The position numbers and the translations under genes were made by a program. Source: Pigoraptor chileana (lineage: Eukaryota > Opisthokonta > Filasterea). From it: a DNA stretch of 23,651 nucleotides. Of the stretch, positions 10,546-21,494 are shown piece after piece (within the stretch, counting starts at the first letter, position 1; each line of letters starts with the position of its first letter). The notes beneath the pieces are model-generated. The model was not told the origin of the DNA. It saw nothing but the letters and a program-made list of their open reading frames with translations, and ran no database searches. Location of the stretch: contig CALSCR010000178.1 of NCBI GenBank assembly GCA_943704495.1, positions 1-23,651 on the forward strand. The letters run 5' to 3'.

Positions 10546-13500
10546 TTACGAATCATAATCACTCCACCGCATTATCCTTCGCACTGACCTCGAAAACTTG
10601 ATTCGGTATGTGTCGGGGTCCACCGTCTCGGGCACGCTGATGATCTTCTCGTCAAAACGGCACTTAAATCCGCGCTCGGCCAGGACATCCATCGCCATGT
10701 CAACCAGATAGGGATCAAGAAACAGGGCATTTTCACTGTGGGGCGGATTAGGAGACGGGGAGGGGGGGGGGGGATGTGCCCGTTGTAATGCTAATGAGCG
10801 TGGTTGAGAGAGGCCAGCAAGTTGTAACCGCCATACAGATGCAGATACAGACACAGACACAGACACAGACACGGACACAGACACAGACACAGACACAGAC
10901 ACAGACACAGACACACAGACACACACACACCGACACGGACACAAACACAGACACAGACACACAGACACGGACACATACACATACACAGACACACAGACAC
11001 GGACACACACACATACACAGACACACAGAGACGGACACAGACACGGACACAGACACACAGACACGGACACTAGACACACAGACACGGACACAGACACAGA
11101 CACACACACACAGACACGGACATAGACACATACACACAGACACGGACACACACACACAGACACGGACACACACACACAGACACACAGACACGGACACGGA
11201 CACACACAAGCAGACACACAGACACGGACACGGACACACACACAGAGACACACAGACACGGACACACACACAGACACACACACACACATACACGGACACA
11301 GACACACAGACACGGACACAGACACACACACGCACATACATACACACACAAACACAGACACACACACAGACACACAAACAGACACACACACACCTCCTCA
11401 CGAGAACTGATCCCGCAAAAGCATTGCGTTTTATCACAGGGATGAACTCAGCATCGATGAGAGACACAACGCGCTCGAACTGTCCAGGGAATTCCTTCTG
11501 GTAGTTGTCAAGACGACGCACGAGCTCCTGCAAATGTGGCAATTAAACAATCAAACAATTGGAAGAAGAAGAAGAAAAGTAAGTCATCAAATATGAAGTG
11601 AGGAAAGCAGTCGGGTTAGAGGCTAATCCAAGTTAACTGCGCCTCTCTCCTGTTGGAGATGTACGATGACGGCAGGGCATGCGCACTGGTAGGACTCAAG
11701 ATGCGAAAATAGCAGGGGTCCTTCGTGACTCAAGATGCGTGTGCGTGCGTGCGTGTATGTGTGTGTGTGTGCGTGTATTTGTGTGTGTGTGTAAGTGTGT
11801 ACATGCACGGCACACAATAATACTAACTTACTCCAACAGTGAGTGCACAAAATAGAAATGCAGAACAATAGGCACACAACCAAACCGACCTGTCGTGCAT
11901 TTACACCGATTTGCGCTGCGAGTGGAATTTGCTGCAAAACGTCGTATGTTCGCTGGTCTGCATGATGAGTAAGTTGCGTGGGTCGGCGAAGGAAATGTGC
12001 AAGATGGAAAATGTTTCAGTTAGCGCTATTCCATAAGGCTAGAGAGAAAGGCACGGTGTAAGTCTTTGCCACCGTGGATTTGAAGAAGAGAATGATAGAG
12101 ATAGAGAAGGAGAGACCTTCAGTACCCAAGACGTAGGCATAAGCCCATCGACTCCAACAAGAGAGGATGTGTTAGGATTCACAGAGAGAGAGAGAGAGGG
12201 GGGGGGGGGTATACCGCATCACGCAATGCACTCACTCAGCTCGAGCGACGACTGGTACTCAAACTGGCCGACGATGCTATCCTGCACCTTCTCGATGGAT
12301 CCCTGCGCGTTGATGAGATGGAAGGGGAAGTGTTCGCGGAGTGCGAGGAGTGTGTGGTAATGCTCCTTGAAGATCTGGTAGCGCTTCTTGATCAGCTGTT
12401 GTTGTGTGAGCGCGCGTGTGTGTGTGTGTGTACGTGTGAGAAGAGGAGGAGGTAAGCGTCAGATGTCACCATGATTATATATATGTGACGACAAACATTC
12501 TCCTGGAACGGAAGCTCACAGGCTCTCTCTCACTGAATTAAATAAAACAAAACAAGAGTGCGTAAAATGACACACAAACCTTTTCGTCAAAGTCGGTCGC
12601 GCGCTCTTCGAGGAGCTGTCCATATCCCGAATCAAGCACCTGTACGAACCAAAGTCGACGTCACCGGATTCGCATATATATACGGACAAACAAATGCAAA
12701 AGCAAAATGGATGAGTATTACACATTTTTGTGTTTTTTTTGCTCTATATCAACAGAAAGAGGCATGCGGACGAGGAAGACGACAGCGGGCGGAGTAGGGG
12801 CAGGGAGTGAGTGGGGGTAATGGTGGTGAAGAGGCAACACAGGCGACAGGAGAGGTCGGAGAAAGACGTTTCGCACACAGTATGGTCAGGTTCAATGAAG
12901 AGTGAGAACAGCGGTGGCCACGCAACGTCACAGCCACGACCCAAAAACAATTGATAGTCACGTGGACAGGGTTGTCTGGAACATAAAATTAACCCAACTT
13001 CCGAGAAACCAAACTGACATACACACGACGTCACAATGACGCCATAAGAGGCCACAAATGAGGCCACAAATGACGCACACATGATACACACCCGCTGATT
13101 GTGTTCGCGCACAGCCTGTCCACGCTTCAACTGGCGTTCCAGAGACTCTTTTTCCGAAACGTAAAGAATGGCAATGCGGAAAATAGGGCGGCGGAATTTA
13201 CGGCGCGAGTCGGTATTGAAGAAACGCTTGCGGAGGTCCATCATTTTGTCGTGCAGAAGTTTGATGCACTCGACCTGTATCCGCGCAGAAGGGGGGGGGG
13301 GCGGGGGGGACAAGATGATCGATATCAGTATTTTGTAGAATCATAGGTAAAAAACATACAATCTTTTAGGGCAGAGAAAAAAAACAACGAAAATTCGCAA
13401 ATATATAAACCGGAGAATAAACACTACGGCATTTCAACTTTCTAAGCATGTTGCTGAAAAGACAAACCAGAAACACGCTGTTCAGTTGCACACAGTCAAC

Positions 13501-15669
13501 GGGAGAAATGCGCAAATAACAGACAACACACTGCAACAACAAAGTACGTACACAAGTACAAAAATAAGCGGAAAACAAGTACAAAAAGAAGCGGAAAACA
13601 TCAAAAGACGTGAGTGAGACGACTACAAAGACAATGACGTGATCGTCTCTCTGGGACAGCAACAACAAACCAACCCACCTGAACAGCAGTACGTGGGAAT
13701 CCGTCAACAAGTGCACCGAGTTGGTACTGCTCCTGCAGCAGTGTGCGGAAGAGCGCGCCCACCACATGCACATCGCCTGCACAGGAGTATACCAAACACA
13801 CACGCAGCACAAAAGAAACCAGAATGAATTGTAAAAAGAATAGTGAGTATATGCTGCAGTATCAAGCCATAACATCTTCCGCACTCCTATCCACACAGCC
13901 ACACAAACACACACACATACATACACATACACACACTCATTCATCCACACAAAACCACACACACATACACATACATACACGCATCCATATCCACACAAAC
14001 ACAGACACACACACACACACAACACACAACAGGAGGGGATGCATGAAAACAAGGAAGTAAGGATATTACGCACCAATCATCTCGCCTCTGTCAATCAAAG
14101 TCTGGAATTCCGGCGTCTTCAAAAGATCACTCATAACGAGCGGGGCGGCAGATATGCCTGCGGTGAGCATGCCGATACCATGTGACGGGTTGAATAACAT
14201 GCACGATAGCATCACCCATCGCACACACACACACACATCACACAAGCAGAAACGGCAATAGCACGACAGATACACACCTCGCGCCTTGAGAATGAAGGGA
14301 GTGTTTGTGCCCTTTCCAGAGCCGGGCGCACCGTTGAGCCAGATGATCTCCTTTGGAAATCTACAACAACACACACAATGTGCATGTTTAATTAATGAGA
14401 TGGTATGGACACCCAGAAGACGGAGGGGTTGCAAAGCTACGATGGACGTGGCCGATTGAACACACAAGCATATTGCGACAGGACAGACGCCCCCGAGACG
14501 ACGTCGATTCGATTCGACTATCATGCCACATTTGCTTGTAAGCGTGTCCGTGTGTGTGTGTGTGCATACATATGTGCGTGCGTCTTTTCATGTGAACCCA
14601 CGTCATTTTTTCGGCACCATATTCCTTCTCAAGCTTGTCCCACACAGTCGAGAAGATAATGACGGGATCCTTAATCTCGGCGTCTGACTTTGTAACGTAC
14701 GTCTTGCGAGCGCTGATAGAGATCGTGTTTGTGTTGTGAGTATACATATGTGCGTGCGGGGTGTGTGTGTGTGTGTGTGGGAGAGGGGGGGGGGTTGGGG
14801 GGGTTGAATCAGTGATGGCTCAACATACAGTGCAAGTTAATATGCCACACAACTGTGGGTCTTATATGAAGCTTACCTGCAACATCACCCAGGACGGCGT
14901 ACAGGCAATGTTATTGCGCATGCAAATGCTTGCAGATTCAGATTCAGCCTGACTCAGTGCATGCCAATTGCATGCTACGAGCACACCACGGCAACACTAT
15001 CACACAAGATTGCGCGTGAACCCCCCATGCCATGCCACCCGCATCCTTTTCATTTTCGTATTCGTAGTTCACTCACATTTGATCCTTAATGGGCCATTGT
15101 GTCTGGTCCTCCACTATCGGTGCCGATTTCCCGCCGCTGAGTTCCGCCACGACCGCCTCCTCAAACGACTGCTGCGCCAGTTCGGTTTCGTCTGCCACGG
15201 CCGCAGCAGCAACAGATCCGAGAGAAGAAAACGGATCCACCGCGGGATCGATTCCACTGGCATTTCCACGCTGATCTGACGGCCCCACTACATACATGCG
15301 CGGAGATGAACCTGCGGATGCAAGGCCCGTTGGAAACCGCACACTCGTCAGCAACGGCCGTGCAATGTGAATCGAGGATAGTCCCCGGGAAACGAAGGCG
15401 GAGTTCCGGAGCAATGGCGTAACTCCATTCGTACGCTTTGCAGCCGTCCTGTGTCATGAGTGCAGCAAAAAAAAACACACAACACATGAATATTAGACCT
15501 GATATTTTCGCAGTGATTAAAGCAATGAAAGGGGACTGAGGTGCCAGATGGAAAAAACCAATACACACTAAGCCATTTAGAGCACAACATCACAGAACAG
15601 ATCAAAGAAGCCCAACCTTGCGACGGATGCCACACGGCCCAGCAGGCGCGTTGCGTGCAGCGCAGACAT
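10546..15669 (-). CDS. Mitochondrial adenylate-kinase-like enzyme with long N- and C-terminal extensions, 12 exons, 531 residues
   Basis: Exons on the minus strand: 15669-15617, 15448-15077, 14712-14602, 14360-14278, 14157-14074, 13776-13679, 13274-13092, 12639-12580, 12395-12236, 11957-11890, 11527-11394, 10735-10546. They sum to 1,596 nt with every junction in phase. The N-terminus ([20 protein letters not shown]) and about 35 more residues are Arg/Ser/Ala-rich without acids, a typical mitochondrial presequence. Core motifs are P-loop GAPGSGKGT (189-197), VMSDLLKT (214-221) in place of the usual TGDLLR, VDGFPRT (258-264) and a short lid segment [13 protein letters not shown] (307-319). The expected reaction is ATP + AMP to 2 ADP. 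Residues about 329-531 ([44 protein letters not shown]) form a conserved-looking extension of unknown role that I recall from algal and protist relatives. The AMP-contacting Arg of the TGDLLR motif appears to be Lys220. The exon 3 donor (ac|gtgggt) was chosen by phase and homology. Confidence 0.9.
10843..11393. repeat. 551 bp (GACACA/GACACG)n minisatellite in the last intron of the adenylate-kinase-like gene
   Basis: The + strand is built from six-base steps GACACA, GACACG and CACACA, with higher-order blocks such as a GACACACAGACACG unit. The period is a multiple of three and the unit has no stop, so long open frames appear on both strands (Thr-Gln-Thr-Arg on +, Val-Cys-Val-Ser on -). They carry no known motif. 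The tract fills most of intron 11393-10736 and abuts its donor site, whose gtgtgt is itself part of the repeat. Confidence 0.92.
11735..11800. repeat. (GT)n microsatellite in intron 11889-11528
   Basis: A GT-rich tract with GTGC and TAT interruptions lies inside the tenth intron of the adenylate-kinase-like gene. Nothing else was recognised in that 362 bp intron. Confidence 0.85.
12118..12210 (-). repeat. Degenerate hairpin-repeat copy with (GA)n and G-run tail
   Basis: This lies in intron 12235-11958 of the adenylate-kinase-like gene. Matching pieces are GTAGGCATAAGCCCATCGA, then CTCCAACAAG, then GTTAGGATTCA followed by (GA)n and a run of about eleven G. It matches the consensus only in part, so it looks old or truncated. 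Read on the minus strand, the sense strand of the gene, it has the same polarity as the other copies. Confidence 0.6.
13289..13310. repeat. Poly-C tract (minus strand) forming the polypyrimidine tract of an acceptor
   Basis: G-runs on the + strand read as an almost unbroken C tract on the minus strand. It lies about 15-35 nt before the acceptor of the exon starting at 13274. The acceptor of the last exon (10735) has a similar C-rich tract at 10741-10773, so pure C runs appear to serve as polypyrimidine tracts in this gene. Confidence 0.6.
13905..14035. repeat. (CA)n / CATA microsatellite in intron 14073-13777
   Basis: A CA-rich tract with CATA and CATTCATC interruptions fills much of the fifth intron of the adenylate-kinase-like gene. 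It lies close to the donor of the exon ending at 14074. Confidence 0.85.
14713..15076 (-). other. Intron 2 of the adenylate-kinase-like gene
   Basis: This is a 364 bp intron with donor gtgagt and acceptor atcag. It contains a GT tract and G-run at 14760-14811 on the + strand and a short GCATGC-rich stretch at about 14918-14975 with several ATGCAAAT/GCATGC-like words. No coding sequence or RNA gene was recognised. Confidence 0.75.
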
Positions 15670-16121
15670 GGCCAACAGCCCGTTTGTTATCACTGGCGGC
15701 GTTGGTGGAACCTTTTATCCCTGGAGCGTATTTGTTAATTTCAGTGCGACCATGTGCATCCACTGACACGCACCACCTCAATCGCACAAGTGAGCCCCAG
15801 GATGATGTCAACGATACACTAATAAAACTTAAGGAGGGACAAAATGAACTCGCTGGGAATTGTGAATGGGAACGCGCGATCGTCATCTTTAAGCTGATTT
15901 GGATCTTTGTTTTGAATTAGCTGGCAGCGGAAAATCCCGTTGAGTTCAAAACAGAATCACGTGACGAACGATCCATTGTCACGTGATACACGATCTGTTG
16001 TCACGTGACAATTACACGTGATCTCACTTTCTCCGATGCTTACAACTTCACCCCCCCGACGCTGAGTTGTTACTAAGTAAGAGAAACGCGATTCCCATAT
16101 ATTTCCTTAAAAACATCCAGG
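15670..16121. promoter_or_regulatory. Divergent promoter region between the adenylate-kinase-like and WDR53 genes
   Basis: This 452 bp lies between two start codons facing away from each other (15669 on minus, 16122 on plus), so it should contain both promoters. Its clear feature is the CACGTG cluster at 15957-16021, about 100 bp from the WDR53 ATG and about 290 bp from the kinase ATG. No TATA box at a convincing position was seen. Open frames across it have no family features. Confidence 0.7.
15957..16021. promoter_or_regulatory. Cluster of four CACGTG E-box/G-box palindromes
   Basis: CACGTG occurs at 15958-15963, 15980-15985, 16002-16007 and 16015-16020. The first three sit in the extended palindrome TCACGTGA and the fourth in ACACGTGA. 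The first three are exactly 22 bp apart, about two helical turns; the last is 13 bp further on. TCACGTGA is the preferred site of bHLH-zip factors of the USF/MiT/Cbf1 type. Binding by such a factor is inference from the motif. Confidence 0.75.
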
Positions 16122-17201
16122 ATGGCACTTGAACGCGTCGGCACATTAACGCACACCTCGGCTGTGTCGTCCATATACTGCGCCGAGTTTGATGAGCATG
16201 CTGGCCGTAGACTGGCGACGGGTGGCGAAAATGGCAGCGTTCATATCTGGGACTTGCGTCATGGTGAGTGACATTTGTTTGGTTGTTGGTAGGGGGATTA
16301 GATGCAGAAAAGCTCCAGTTGCATCCTAGAGTAAATTGCTCGCGTAATGTTGAGAATGTGCTAATAATTACGCGCTGGTCTTCAATTTGACATCGTTGCA
16401 GATGTCGATCCACTCCTGACCGGTACATTTGCTGTCCCAAGTGAAGGAGGTAGTTCACCACACAAACATACACACACACACTCACTTACTCACTCAATGA
16501 CGTTCGCCAATTCGCTTCCTCTGAAACCTTTGACACTTCTCCACTTTTATCTGCGTCTTGCATCCTATGATTCGAAAGAATACCCTGTCACATCCGTGTG
16601 CTTTACGCCTCTCGACGAGAACACTCTTTACATAGCAAGTGGATCGAAGATTCATGCGTACGACCTTCGTACTACCCGAAATGCTGTGTGGTCGGTCGTT
16701 GCAAGCGATGACGAGGTTCGTAAAACTGCTCTCAACCTTATTCAGAAATACTGAGCTCCTATTCGATGCCACATGTGTAATTGTTCAGATTGAGAAAATA
16801 TAAATCCATCCGTGGCGGCTACTTATTGATGTCGAACAGATCAACCAGATCTGCTTATCACCGAAAGGAGATGCACTTGCGTGTGCGGATGATGATGGCG
16901 CCGTTGCAATCGTGTCAACTGCCTTGGATGCCGACGGAGCAAAAGTACTGAAGCATCTTCGTGGAGGCCATGATAATATTTGCTCTTCGGTGCGATTCAG
17001 AAACAACCATCCGGGAGAGGTATGCGCCCCCTTGCGCACGTGTGCGTGAAGAGTATATTTGTGGTGATGATGTTTGCGATTGTGATTTTTACATGTGGTG
17101 TCCCGTGGGTTTGTATTTGCTTTGTTAGACATTACATGGCCCGACGATTTAATCGACCATATTGAGTTACACTTACGCATACACACACGTACGCACATAC
17201 A

Positions 17202-17241
<40 letters not shown>

Positions 17242-18165
17242 GACACACCACCACCACATATACATCTACACACACACTGACGTTCTCGCGTATTGCTTCT
17301 TGCAGCTCATATCGGGTGGACTCGATTGCCGATTGGTGCGCTGGGATGTGTCCCGCAACCGACCAACACAAACGTTGGAATCAACCGACAGATCGATCCA
17401 CACGCCTGCGTATGCAAACGGACGCATCCTCGCAAAAGCCGCACCGGCCAACAGCACACCACTTGGAAAGAAATCCAACAAAAAGGGAAGTGCTGCGAGT
17501 ACCATTGTGACCAACACTCCTGCATCGTCGGCTTCGAACGATCCCACGTGGGAAGACATCTTGCGTGCAGACGAGGCAGCGTCCCTGGGGTCTGTTGAGG
17601 AGGCAGGGACGATGGTCAATCCGCCGTTCGTCAATGCGGTGGCGATTTCGTCTGATGGTCGCAGAGTGTTTGCAGGTGTGGGAGACGGCACAGTGGGTGT
17701 GTATGAGTCTGTTGTGGGGTCGGCCAAAGTGAAGCCACTCGGCAGAGTACGCACGCTTGAACGGGGCCACGGCAGCGCTGTCTCGCAGGTATGTTTGCCT
17801 CTTTGCAATCGGTGGATGGTGTGACGTTGCATGTAGTTTTGCATTGAGTTTTTTTTTTTGTGTGCCTGATAATTGCATGAATGAAGCAAGGTGGCGTTGT
17901 AAACACGTGCCCCTCGTTTGCGTGCGGCGTTCTGTTCTCGCGTCATCAGATTGTTACGTTGGATGTGGAAGGGTCATTTGCTGCGTCGGGAGGCGACGAC
18001 GGTAAACTGTGCATGTGGAAACCGCTCGCACCGAATCCGCTTGTTGCATCATTGCCACACGGGAAAAAGGTCAACTGGATCGCGCCCGAGAAAAATAAGC
18101 CCGTGAGCAGCCGTATTGTTGTTGCAGACACGTCGGTGGTTTGCGCCGTGTATGTTGTTCGATGA
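16122..18165 (+). CDS. WDR53: WDR53-like WD40 repeat protein, 401 residues
   Basis: Exons 16122-16263, 16402-16449, 16579-16715, 16840-17019, 17306-17788 and 17950-18165 join in phase to 402 codons including TGA. The order of landmarks follows human WDR53: LATGGENGSVHIWDLR; VTSVCFTPLDENTLYIASGSKIHAYDLR; EINQICLSPKGDALACADDDGA; GHDNICSSVRFRNNHPGELISGGLDCRLVRWD; NPPFVNAVAIS; GHGSAVSQ; and the C-terminal HGKKVNWI with RIVVADTS. Human WDR53 has 358 residues. The extra length is mainly a low-complexity Ser/Thr/Ala/Lys insertion after the fourth blade (about residues 190-250, encoded in exon 5). WDR53 is a single seven-bladed propeller proposed as a CUL4-DDB1 substrate receptor, with WDxR-type motifs such as IWDLR and AYDLR at blade ends. 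The acceptor at 16578 (gaaag) is weak but is the only AG in the preceding 120 bp. Confidence 0.92.
17170..17280. repeat. (CA)n microsatellite before exon 5 of the WDR53-like gene
   Basis: A CA tract with CG interruptions lies in the intron 17020-17305, ending about 25 nt before the acceptor at 17304-17305. Confidence 0.9.
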
Positions 18166-18517
18166 TGAAATTTTAAAAGCGAATTGCTTCTTCCATGCAC
18201 ATGGACACACACGCACACACGCACACACGCACACACACTCACACGCACACTCGCTCGCTCACACAGTCTTGCGAACATACAAAAACACCTTTTTTTGCTG
18301 TCTGTCTATGTATCTCTTGTTTTGCATCGATGCGGTTTGATTGCTACGTTAAATATGAAATTATTTCTGGCACCCCTTATCACTCTTTTAATTGTCAGTA
18401 ATGATGATTGTTTCAGTATCTTTGGCAGAGGACATACTCCTTCCACAGCGTCACAGCGCAAACACACGCATTATTACTAAACTGAGTTGACAGCGACGAG
18501 TACTTTGAAAAGAGTCT
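18166..18517. other. 3' spacer between convergent WDR53-like and lipocalin-like genes
   Basis: This 352 bp lies between two facing stop codons. It contains a (CACACG)n/(CA)n tract at 18203-18262 and otherwise AT-richer sequence. No canonical AATAAA was noticed on either strand, and no gene is visible. Confidence 0.65.
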
Positions 18518-20367
18518 CTACGCCATTGTTGCCTCTGTGTTCTGACTCAGAAAATTCGACGGTGGCACAATGAGCTCGGTGAAGCCTCGGTACTGCCTTT
18601 GATCTGTGAGGCGCGCCTCCGGGGGAGTTGTTGGGGTACATGGGATATCTGTCTCGGAATCAGCGAGCGTATCAAGGACAGCGTCGGCATCTGCGCCTTC
18701 GTTGTCGATGCGGGTGGTGGGAATGGTTTGTGTGTCACTCGCACTGCGGGAGTGGGACGATGCACTGGTAAAGATGGGGCCCGAGGGCGGACGCGGCAGC
18801 GGACCGGCGTCATATACACTGCGCTGCGGAGGAGTTTTCGCACCAAACAGCATGCGCAGGAGTGGACTCGCAGTGCCTGTTGTTGCTTTGTGAGGCGGGG
18901 TTGTCGCGCGCTTTGACGTCGTGTTTGCGGGAGATGGTTGTGGCGGATGGTTGGAAGAAGATGCATGGGCGGCATTGTCTTGGTCATGGGGGCGATCCGG
19001 CTCCTCGTTCTGTCTCTTAGGAAGTGTATGCTGCGACTCAACCTCGCCGCGGAATATGGAGAGGTTATGTTCGTTTGGGTACACACCGGCGGCCACCGTT
19101 CGCAAAAAGGGGTCACTGCCGAGAAGATTACGTATGTGAATCGCCGATGTCCTTGCAAGCTGCATTATTTGTGTCGTTGCAATTACAGCAAAATGAATTA
19201 GCTGAGATCGTTACGCCACACAATGGTTGGATTTTCTTTGCGTTCACGACAATTGTGTTACGACACCAAAGTTATGCCCTGACACGGGTACGTACCGGCA
19301 CAGTGCGAGAGAGGATCGCCACCCCCTCGCTCTCCGTCCATGTCCTGTCAAAGTACAGCACTGCCCATTCGCACTCGTCGGGGCCGCTGGGTGTCGATAT
19401 GACACCTGCAAGATTTGATCCAAGGGCAGCAACACACCAGTTGCGCGACTTGATGCCAGTGATGAACCGCTTTTTCTTTCGAAGAAGAGCTCCCGATATG
19501 GTATCATGCTGGAGTGGGTGTGGACATGCCAAGTGAAAAATTGTGTGAAAAATTGTGTGAAAAAATTGTGTGTGCTTTTACGTGTGCTGTGTGTATGTAT
19601 CTATCTAGTGTGTGTGTATTTGCGTGAGTGTACATGACAGTATGTCATGTGAGTATTAATGTGGTGTATATGTCAGGTGTATTTATGTGCTTGTTGTGTT
19701 TGTGCCGGTGCGCGTATGTATGTATGTGTTTATGTGCATGTGCAGTATTCAGTGTGAGTAATTGTGCATGTGCATGTGTGTGTGTGTGTATGAGCCGGCG
19801 GGTTGCTAAATATCATTTCGCAACGCGTGCCCAAACCATTTTTGCCACAGTTAACCTCGTCTCTCTCTTCGAATTCACATTCACATTAGCCTGTCAATCT
19901 ATGCTACCGACATGCGACTCAGTGCTGTTGTTGCAATCTACTCTGTCATGTCGACCTTTTGTTTGCTTTCTGGCGCACATCCGGGCGCTGCCCTCACCTG
20001 TTCACTGACGCCCACTTCGATCACGTGACGGAGGTCACGTCGCTTACCCCACAACCGTCGCTGTCGGATGTACTCGATGCGATCAATCAGCAATGGATGC
20101 GCAGGGGATCGCCGCTCAACCACGGAAAAGTTCATCGTCATTGACTTTCTACCGACAAGATGGAGAAGAAAATGAAACAAAAACAACACAAACGGTTGGT
20201 TCAATGCATCTCTAGTAACAGAAGATTGTTAATGAAAACTGCATAATATTGATCTCCACGCACCTGTTTCTCCACTTGGACATGTTGGACATGACGACAT
20301 ACCACAGCCCAGAAAGACACTCGACGCGGAGATCCTTTATCGCACAACGCAACGTCGCCTCCGTCAT
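18518..20367 (-). CDS. Lipocalin-like domain protein with a long disordered Pro/Ser/Thr tail, 369 residues
   Basis: Minus-strand exons 20367-20264, 20148-19998, 19508-19296 and 19159-18518 join (phases 2, 0, 0) to 370 codons including TAG. An in-frame TAG lies 9 nt before the ATG, fixing the start within this exon. Residues 1-156 resemble a lipocalin barrel. The N-terminal signature G-x-W-Y is in LSGLWYVVMSN (18-28) and followed by W-R-N-R. Next come a strand pair around LLIDRIEYIRQ and a hairpin with RKKKRFITGIKSRNWCVAAL. The CEWAVLYFDRT strand leads into a short helix region (SRTVPLARTSAIHIRNLLG). This fits cytosolic lipocalin-like proteins that bind small hydrophobic ligands; no signal peptide is visible. 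Residues about 195-369 are low-complexity Pro/Ser/Thr/Ala/His with no fold predicted. The family call rests on motif spacing only, and the ligand is unknown. Confidence 0.75.
19533..19800. repeat. GT-rich intron with a short tandem repeat
   Basis: This is part of the 489 bp intron 19997-19509 of the lipocalin-like gene. It starts with three tandem copies of a unit close to GTGAAAAATTGT and continues as imperfect (GT)n with TATG words up to about 19795. It contains open frames but nothing protein-like. Confidence 0.8.
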
Positions 20368-21494
20368 TTTGCTCCACTATTGACAACTGACGTGTCACGT
20401 GTCCCACACTCCACGACTGGGGAGGCTGTGATCTACAACAGGTCAGACTGCGGCGGAAGCGCTGCAACGTCCGCGACTGAGCCCCGTTGGCACTTGATCG
20501 CCAGTGTGGATGACTCACGGCAAAACAGCTTCTTCAGTGTGTCTACTTGATGATTCTAATCCCCATATGTGTAGAAATGGCCATTAAACTGGAGAACATT
20601 TGACAAAAATAATACAGTGAGTTTCGCTTCTCAGTGCAATGACGGATAACAATCACCGTGCATACATGCCCTTATGAGATTGCGACCCCCTCGGCTGACT
20701 GTCCGTCGAATAACTGCGGGGTTGATTCATAGCAGTCAGCATGCGGCAGTGGAATCGTGACGACCAAATGCAACACGATTTGAACAAACTGCAAAAAGGG
20801 TCTTCCGCAACGGGTGGTTACAGCAACATGCGGCACCACTTGTCACAGTCCACGGAGTCTAGGACTGAGCATACATACTATGAGTCTGACGTCGGAGCTG
20901 TCAATGTCAATGCCTTATTATGACAATTGCCTGGGCCGGAGTGCCAATCATACACAGAATTCTTGACTGCAGTAGTAACGGTCACGTGGTCCGTTTTGTT
21001 ACAGCATACATAAGTCTGACCGACAGACCTGAGTATTCAGCGACCACCAATTTACAGCCAGTCGCCGCGATTAAGAGGGTTATTTGGGGCACTTCTCTTA
21101 GTATCTGGTCCAATCTGTTCTTGTGATGCACGCACACTGTTCATCCAGCCACGTACATGCGCCCACGACAGAGAGAGTCAGAGAGAGTGGTGATGTTGGT
21201 GACTGTTCGGCAATTGTTGCCCATTGATGCGCTCAGCAGCAATCAACATGCACAGTTCGTGCGGTAGGGAAGAAGGCTTAAACCTCCATTTCGTACAGAC
21301 ACAGTCTGGATAATCCTCTGAAGCGACGATCAGACAACAAAAATTGTATTCCAAAAAGCATAACAAGAGATAATAAAAACAGAAAATGTAAGCCATCCAG
21401 AGGTGCCAGAGCAAAAGTGTCGGATCACACACGACGCATGCAACGACTGCCCCCTTTTTGCTGTTTCTGGACACGATGCGCGGCCGCAGAGTTA
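20368..21494. other. Spacer between formin 3' end and lipocalin-like gene start
   Basis: This 1,127 bp follows the formin stop (21495, minus) and precedes the lipocalin-like start (20367, minus), so it holds a 3' UTR and a promoter in the same direction. It contains CACGTG palindromes at 20396-20401 and 20983-20988. Two short + strand open frames (20741-20923 and 20920-21126) overlap by four bases but show no family features, and I do not call them genes. Confidence 0.6.
20389..20404. promoter_or_regulatory. E-box just upstream of the lipocalin-like start codon
   Basis: CACGTG at 20396-20401 overlaps a second ACGT core (GACGTGTCACGTGTCC). It is 28 bp upstream of the ATG at 20367. Both the motif and its closeness to a start repeat what is seen between the divergent genes at 15957-16021. 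Confidence 0.45.

Noticed and set aside
10546-11542. Long open frames on both strands rich in Thr-Gln-Thr-Arg or Val-Cys-Val-Ser
   Set aside because: They are translations of the GACACA/GACACG minisatellite. Only the flanking exon pieces 11527-11394 and 10735-10546 belong to a real gene.
14562-14602. Extension of adenylate-kinase-like exon 3 through WVHMK to a later donor
   Set aside because: Later GT sites give the wrong phase or no family match. The gtgggt donor after 14602 gives [14 protein letters not shown], which fits the family spacing and the required phase 2.
19024-19536. A 170-codon + strand open frame
   Set aside because: It runs antisense to the lipocalin-like exons 19508-19296 and 19159-18518 and crosses their intron; no family features.
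20201-20518. A 105-codon minus-strand frame as the first lipocalin-like exon
   Set aside because: A shifted frame starting at the ATG at 20367 gives the lipocalin signature GLWYVV and joins the next exon in phase. The longer frame does not.
20741-21126. Two overlapping short + strand open frames as a small gene pair
   Set aside because: No recognisable motif, ordinary composition for spacer DNA, and no splice or promoter context to support them.
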